Shown in pieces: positions 59,311 to 64,000 of a stretch of DNA of 64,000 nucleotides. The number at the start of each line of letters is the position of its first letter. Position 1 is the first letter of the stretch. The position numbers were made by a program, and so were the translations under genes. This DNA comes from Dillenia suffruticosa (taxonomy: Eukaryota; Streptophyta; Magnoliopsida; Dilleniales; Dilleniaceae), in assembly GCA_033439265.1 (NCBI GenBank), contig JAVTVX010000035.1, positions 16,208,001-16,272,000 on the forward strand. The letters run 5' to 3'. The notes beneath the pieces are model-generated. The model ran no database searches. It was not told where the DNA came from and saw nothing but the letters and a program-made list of their open reading frames with translations.

Positions 59311-59839
59311 AAAGCCCATCAAAATACATGAATTTCTTTTAATTTACCCCTTTTAAAAATAATGTAATAACTTCTATTACAAAAAAATTATGTGCGCATA
59401 TTACGCGCAAATGGATGTTTTGATTGTCATCTCTCATGCTACCATGACCTTCCTTGGTACAAATCGGTGTTGATGTTGGGCGAAGCTATGCTTTGTTTAG
59501 GCCTTGGGCTGAATACATCTAGCAAATTTTAAAAAAAAAAAAAAAAAAAAAAAGAAAAGAAAGTCTCGGAATGCACAGAATATAGTGTAAAAATAAATTG
59601 TTGCACCATGACCTAACATGCACATATGCAAGTGGACATGTAATAATAATCATGATAATTAGTAATTACACATTTTTAATCGAAGAGATGGACATCCAAA
59701 GCGAACCTTTGTCCAAGGATAGTTGATCATTTTGGCTAATCAAATCGGTCCGATAAGACTTAATTAAAGTCAGACTATAGTTTGAGATTATATATTTATT
59801 AATTCATACAACAATCATATGAAACAAGTACTCGTCCCC
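59311..59839. other. AT-rich spacer
   Basis: An A tract lies at about 59529-59553. No gene was recognised. Confidence 0.55.
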
Positions 59840-59940
59840 AAGGGACAGCTTGGTAGTCACCATCCTTATTCTTAACTTTGAGATCTAGGGTTCGAATTCT
59901 TGTATAACCAAATATATATATATGTATGTATAAATATATG
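59840..59940 (+). repeat. tRNA-derived SINE 1
   Basis: The A-box-like CAGCTTGGTAGTCACC (about 59846-59861) and B box GGGTTCGAATTC (59888-59899) are about 40 bases apart, followed by an AT-rich tail of TA units. Confidence 0.6.
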
Positions 59941-59949
59941 AAATAAAAA

Positions 59950-60017
59950 GCTTCAGCTAAAGTGGTACCAATTCCCCTCCCCTTATAATAGGTTCAGGTT
60001 CGAGTCTCACTATAAAA

Positions 60018-60054
<37 letters not shown>
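59950..60054 (+). repeat. tRNA-derived SINE 2
   Basis: A-box-like TCAGCTAAAGTGGTA (about 59953-59967) and B box GGTTCGAGTCTC (59997-60008), followed by an A run and a (TA)n tail. Confidence 0.62.
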
Positions 60055-60059
<5 letters not shown>

Positions 60060-60311
60060 CAAATACTCAAATTTGTTAGCATTGGTCAATGCATAGCAAG
60101 TTCTATTTCTTTTTTTTTTTGTCTTTCTCCCGCTAAGTATTACATAAAGAAAAGTTGGAAGAAGATCTAAACAGGGTGTGTTGCAAATATGTTAAGATGG
60201 TGAAGTGGTTGTGGCCCATCGGTATTTCTGTGCAAATTTTCAAACCTCACCTTCACCATGTTTTCACACCAACCACAACTTATCTTTCTTAGTAAAGTAA
60301 ATTTTCTATTA
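60055..60311. other. Short spacer between SINEs
   Basis: AT-rich. A stretch at about 60190-60290 (GTTAAGATGGTGAAGTGG) could be another degraded tRNA-type repeat, but it has no B box in the right place. Confidence 0.4.
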
Positions 60312-60434
60312 AGGGGCCTTAGCTCCAATGATTAAAAAAAATACAAAAAACAAAAAACCAAACGCAAAAAACAAAACAACACACACGTGTTGACTTGAAA
60401 TCTCAAGTTTGAACTCCCCTCCACTACCCTATAC
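60312..60434 (+). repeat. tRNA-derived SINE 3, left part (split by a transposon)
   Basis: A-box-like CCTTAGCTCCAATGATTA (about 60318-60335) and B-box-like CAAGTTTGAACTCC. The sequence runs to TACCCTATAC and continues after the Mutator-like element at 63312. Confidence 0.58.
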
Positions 60435-60494
60435 TAGGTCTGTTATGACACTCGGCGTAATGTCACGGCTACCCGTGACACTACCCGGTCAAGG

Positions 60495-60615
60495 CTCGAG
60501 TTTGAGCTCAGTCGGCTCGAGCTTGAGCTCGTTCAACTCGAGCTCAGGTCGAGCTCGAGCTCTGCCATTTATGTATCGAGCCCAAATTGTGCCGAGCTCA
60601 AAGGCTCGTCAGACT
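60495..60615. repeat. Left subterminal GAGCTCGAGCTCG array
   Basis: Repeated CTCGAGCTTGAGCTC and related self-complementary units, mirrored at 63065-63290. Arrays like this can fold back and may bind transposase. Confidence 0.8.
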
Positions 60616-61024
60616 ACCCGACATATTTGAAATTACATATATGCCCCTACTGATTATTCTTGACTTATTTTGAAAGACGGAAAGGTAATTTGACTTTCAT
60701 TTCTTCTTCCGATTTCGTCATTTCGTTTCTCATTTTGGATCCGGATCTCGAATCGTTCCCTCCTCTTGCGACAACCTAACAGAGCAGCTCTCGCATCTCG
60801 TGACGAAGATCAAGCTCTATGTGCATTGTGCGGCGAAGATCTTGCTTTTGTGTCCGTCGCTACTCCGATTTTACAACTTAGAGATTGATTCAAAGGTAAA
60901 ATCTCTCTCTCTCTCTCTCTCTCTCTAGAGTTTCTACAAGATTAAGGTTTTTACGATTTTTTTCTTCTCCCTTAAAGTTTTGATAATTTCTTTGATGATT
61001 TGTTCTTCTCTCATCTTGACCTAG

Positions 61025-61125
61025 CTTTTAAGTCTTCAATGGAGATCTGCGAAGTGCAACTGCGATTCATCCATCACTGTTCGATATCGCCGTCGTCACT
61101 GCAAGACCATTTCTTTTAGTTGAAG
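61025..61125 (+). other. Exon-like block in the Mutator-like element
   Basis: It lies between a possible acceptor (CTTGACCTAG, ending 61024) and a possible donor (TGAAG|GTAAA at 61126). A similar donor follows GATTCAAAG at about 60896. It holds an ATG (61039) with a 27-residue frame and looks like a 5' untranslated exon. Confidence 0.35.
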
Positions 61126-62261
61126 GTAAACTCTCTCTCTCTCTCTTTTTGGCTGTGAACAAGAAGACATTCTTCTCTCTCTTTTTCTGTAAGATCATCA
61201 TTGTTCGTTGGACTTAGCGAGCAGCTAATAATTTGACCTAGATCTCTCATCATGCTTTGCATTTTTCATTTTGTATCGGGTTATGTATGATGGCTCATAT
61301 TGATCCACTTAAAACTTAAAAATTTCTAATTTTTTTATCTAATGATGGGACCAATTATGAGTTGGTACATATGGCATTGATACAAATTATGGCCACATGA
61401 ACGAGCGGATGATGTGGAGAAATGGTAGGCAGGGTACAATTTTCTGAGTTTTGTTATGATAATGTGGCTTTGGGTTTGATTTCTGTGACTAAAATTGCTA
61501 AGAGTAAATAGTAAAAGTGAAATGCAGCTTGAATGAGATTTGAGAAGTAACGAGTTGGTAATTTCAAAAAAGAAATTAGAAGAGGGTTTTGTTCATTTTG
61601 CATGTGAGTGCAAAGATTACTTTCTTGGGTGAGGAAGGTGATGACAATGGATATATGTTAAAGCAATCATTCAGAGTGATGAATGGATTTCTTTACAGAG
61701 ACGCTATTTAACTGGTTGTGTTCTGAATTTTGCATTAACCAATCATGAACTGATACATATGATCTTGATGCAAAATCATAGCCATGTGAATGACATTACT
61801 CTCTAATGAAAACTCTACAAGTGAGAAATACCAATTCTTTCTTTCCTTCAATCCTATTTTATACTTTCTGGCTTCCCCTCTTCCATATCTTTTCCTTCAA
61901 TCCTATTTTTATTATTGTTAATGTTCAATTTACAGAAAGTTTTGACTAACATGCTTTCCCCCCTATATCAGTTGGCCAGTGCTTGCTATTTTGCTTTAAA
62001 GTGTGCAGACCAAGTAAGCCTTTCATGCCCCACAGTTATTATGTTGTTTGTTATTGCTTATTATTCCTCTTACTGCAATAAAAACATAATCAATTCAGAT
62101 CTCATTTATCTTAATTTGAGTGTAATATTTTTAATAAAAGTGAAAAGTTTTTTTATAAGAAATGCAAGATTCTACAAGTGTGATTTTAATTAAATTGTTT
62201 CTTTTTTATGCATTATCGACGAATCATACTTGATTTTGATTCTTAACTCTTTGTTTTTGTT

Positions 62262-62474
62262 CTTAATAAAAGAAGATCAAAAGCAAGCACAAGTAGTGGA
62301 AGGAAGAGGAGGAGAAATGAATCTGAAGATATAGATCCAACTGAATTGTCGGCTGCACCCATTATTACATCAACTGGTTCTACTACGCCTGTTGTTCAAG
62401 AAATACAAAATGTGCAAATCTCATATCAAAGTACTGATGACACATCCATTTCGATGGAGGTACAAATTGAATAA
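62262..62474 (+). pseudogene. Coding-like exon in the Mutator-like element, origin unknown
   Basis: An open frame of about 70 codons without an internal start: basic SKASTSSGRKRRRNE, resembling a nuclear localisation signal, then a Ser/Thr-rich acidic part (EDIDPTELSAAPIITSTGS and TTPVVQEIQNVQISYQ) and a stop. The style resembles the N-terminus of a BED-type transposase or a nuclear host protein, but no BED or catalytic domain follows. The parent gene is not recognised. Confidence 0.4.
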
Positions 62475-63064
62475 TGGACCAAGATAAATAATCATATCAA
62501 TATCTTTATTTTTATTATTGGCATAATTTTATTTCATAACTGTTATGACTCTTATAGATTGAGTTATTGAGTGCTGAAGAATGTTGATGAACTGTTGTTT
62601 TATTTGATATGGTTTTATTTTCTGAATATTGCTATTGGGAAAGATTTATTTTTCGAATGTAACTGTTGGTGAGTGTTGGGGGATATTGTTGAGTTGTTGC
62701 TGGAGGATACTGATATTAGAGTTGATTTGAATACCTTTATTTATCTTATATCATGTTGTTATTAGAATTTGACATACTTTTATTCAAAGGAACTGTTATA
62801 AATGTAATATGTAATTAGTTTTGATTTGTATGGTTGGAAATTTATGTGGTTGGATTTATTCAGTAGTTGTTATGGATTTTATATAATTTTTGTGTGGTTG
62901 CAAACAAGATTGTGATTAAATTCAATTAGGATTTGGATTTTATTTAATTTTATAAACAAGTTTGGATTTAGAATATCCAAAAACCATAGGAGATTTTATC
63001 AGTTTTGAAATTAAGAATTTAGACAATTCTGAACAAGGAACCAAAATTTGAAACAGATTTGCCA

Positions 63065-63290
63065 ATCTCGAGCTCAGGTATGATCCCGAGTTCGAGCTTG
63101 AGCTCGGCTTTGGTATCATCTCAGACTTGAGCTCGAGCTCGGCTATCATGTCTAGCTCGGGCTCGGGTTCAATCAGGTCTCGCCAGGTTCACGACACTCG
63201 ATCTCAACCTCCTCTATGACACTTCGAGTCGAGTTCGAGCTCACCTAAACTATATCGAGCGCGAGTTTGGATATTGTGATACCCAAGCTC
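63065..63290. repeat. Right subterminal GAGCTCGAGCTCG array
   Basis: Mirror of the left array, with TCGAGCTCAGG, GAGCTTGAGCTCGG and GAGCTCGAGCTCGG units. Confidence 0.8.
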
Positions 63291-63311
63291 AATCTGGGTG
63301 TCATAACACAA

Positions 63312-63347
63312 TACCCTATACCCTACTTTGAGGAGAAAAAAAAAAAA
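63312..63347 (+). repeat. tRNA-derived SINE 3, right part with A tail
   Basis: TACCCTATACCCTACTTTGAGG followed by a run of A. Joined to the left part it reads as one SINE ending in a poly-A tail, which confirms the Mutator insertion point. Confidence 0.58.
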
Positions 63348-63374
63348 CCAAACAAACACTACTACAAGAGGATA

Positions 63375-63870
63375 ATACCATCAATATTGGTATTACAAGC
63401 AGCCTCATTGTAGAATTATGGGGTCTCATGGACGGGATAAAACTAACCAACAGCATGAATCTCAAGCAGTCATTGAGTCAGACTCCGAAACTCTAGTCTC
63501 CCACATCAACAAAGGAGTTCCCCACAACCACTCCCTCTATACTCTCATCAAGCAATGCACTTATCTGATATCCCAACTAGAGACCACCTATGTTATTCAC
63601 ACCCTCAGGGAAGGGAACAGATGCGCAGATTATCTAGCCAATCTGGGACACACAAAGCCTCCTGGTCTTCATGTTCTCCGGTCACCTCCTCCATGTATGA
63701 GACTGTTGTTGATGGAAGATAGCAGAGGATTTGCCATTCTGAGACGCTGGTTAGTCATTGTTAAAGCCTTTGGGCTTGTTTTTGTCTTGAATTTAATCAT
63801 GATGTAACCAAAAAAAGGGGTAATGGGGTTTCAACCCACCACCGCCCCCCCCCCCCCCAAAAAAAATTGT
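63375..63870 (+). pseudogene. LINE RNase H (RVT_3) remnant
   Basis: Residues VIESDSETLVSHINKG, then YTLIKQCTYLISQLE, then HTLREGNRCADYLANLG match the C-terminal RNase H domain found in many plant LINE ORF2 proteins; the Asp in ESDS and the Asp in CADYLAN are conserved active-site positions. The preceding piece ELWGLMDGIKLTNSMNLK is in another frame, so there is a frame change near 63465. The protein end (about 63807) is followed by a C run (63847-63859) and an A run. It is a different LINE from the one at 46822-52045, which shows no RNase H. Confidence 0.85.
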
Positions 63871-64000
63871 AAAAAGAATTGTTAATTAATAAATGATGCA
63901 TAATAATGCATTTAATAATTATTTGAGTAAATCATTTTATCACAAACTTAGTATAGATCCCCCTTTCTAAAAAATGGTAAGAATATTGATCACCAGCTTC
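63871..64000. other. Right edge, nothing recognised
   Basis: AT-rich DNA. Confidence 0.5.

Larger units (their letters stand above)
60435..63311 (+). mobile_element. Mutator-like DNA element inserted in SINE 3, transcript-like interior
   Basis: TACCCTATAC occurs directly before (60425-60434) and after (63312-63321) it, a 10-bp target duplication within the Mutator range. The ends TAGGTCTGTTATGACACTC and the inverse TTGTGTTATGACACCC pair over TGTTATGACAC. Both subterminal regions carry many GAGCTCGAGCTCG-like units (60495-60615 and 63065-63290). The 2.3-kb interior has CT-rich intron-like stretches and a short coding-like exon, but no transposase was recognised. Confidence 0.72.

Noticed and set aside
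60190-60290. Fourth SINE downstream of GT47
   Set aside because: An A-box-like motif is present but no B box at the right spacing.

Overview
This is nuclear DNA from a eudicot plant. The evidence is an R2R3-MYB gene with the usual plant intron positions, a plant GT47 (exostosin-type) glycosyltransferase gene, a captured PPR fragment, tRNA-Met-primed LTR elements, plant-type hAT, CACTA and Mutator elements, and AT-rich spacers with many GA/CT, TA and poly-A tracts. I cannot name the species. Only two genes look intact and both are on the + strand: a MYB60 orthologue (8850-10273, three exons, 313 codons) and an ARAD1-like GT47 type II membrane glycosyltransferase (53493-57044, two exons, 502 codons). 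Nearly everything else is transposable-element sequence.

Layout. 1-6133: the right part of a young LTR retrotransposon of Tekay/Del type with very long LTRs and no coding capacity recognised (LARD-like). 6134-8849: spacer with a small LINE scrap, a 69-bp tandem duplication and the MYB promoter, which has a cluster of DOF-type AAAG motifs. 8850-10497: the MYB60 orthologue. 11693-12693: a non-autonomous CACTA element. 13976-17629: a decayed hAT transposon with a perfect 8-bp target duplication and GC-rich subterminal arrays. 17924-28940 and 31879-38968: three related Ty1/copia fossils (A, B, C), all on the - strand; B sits in the LTR of A. Between B and C, 29195-30775 is a foldback or Pack-MULE-like element with long inverted repeats around a PPR gene fragment.

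40035-52246 is a Ty3/gypsy fossil of Tat type on the - strand. It has gag/protease remnants, an antisense extra reading frame, a possible MITE, and a nearly full-length L1-type LINE (46822-52045) nested in its 5' LTR. 53493-57044 is the GT47 gene. Downstream lie a non-autonomous hAT (58457-59310), several tRNA-type SINEs, a Mutator-like element (60435-63311) inserted into one of those SINEs with a 10-bp target duplication, and a LINE RNase H remnant at the right edge.

The two host genes are not expected to work together. MYB60 in Arabidopsis is a guard-cell transcription factor; GT47 enzymes build cell-wall or Golgi glycans. I found no operon-like unit and no convincing new molecular system. 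The most unusual features are the element architectures: two gene-carrying inverted-repeat elements, an antisense frame in a gypsy element, nested insertions that allow relative dating, and the AAAG-motif cluster upstream of MYB60.
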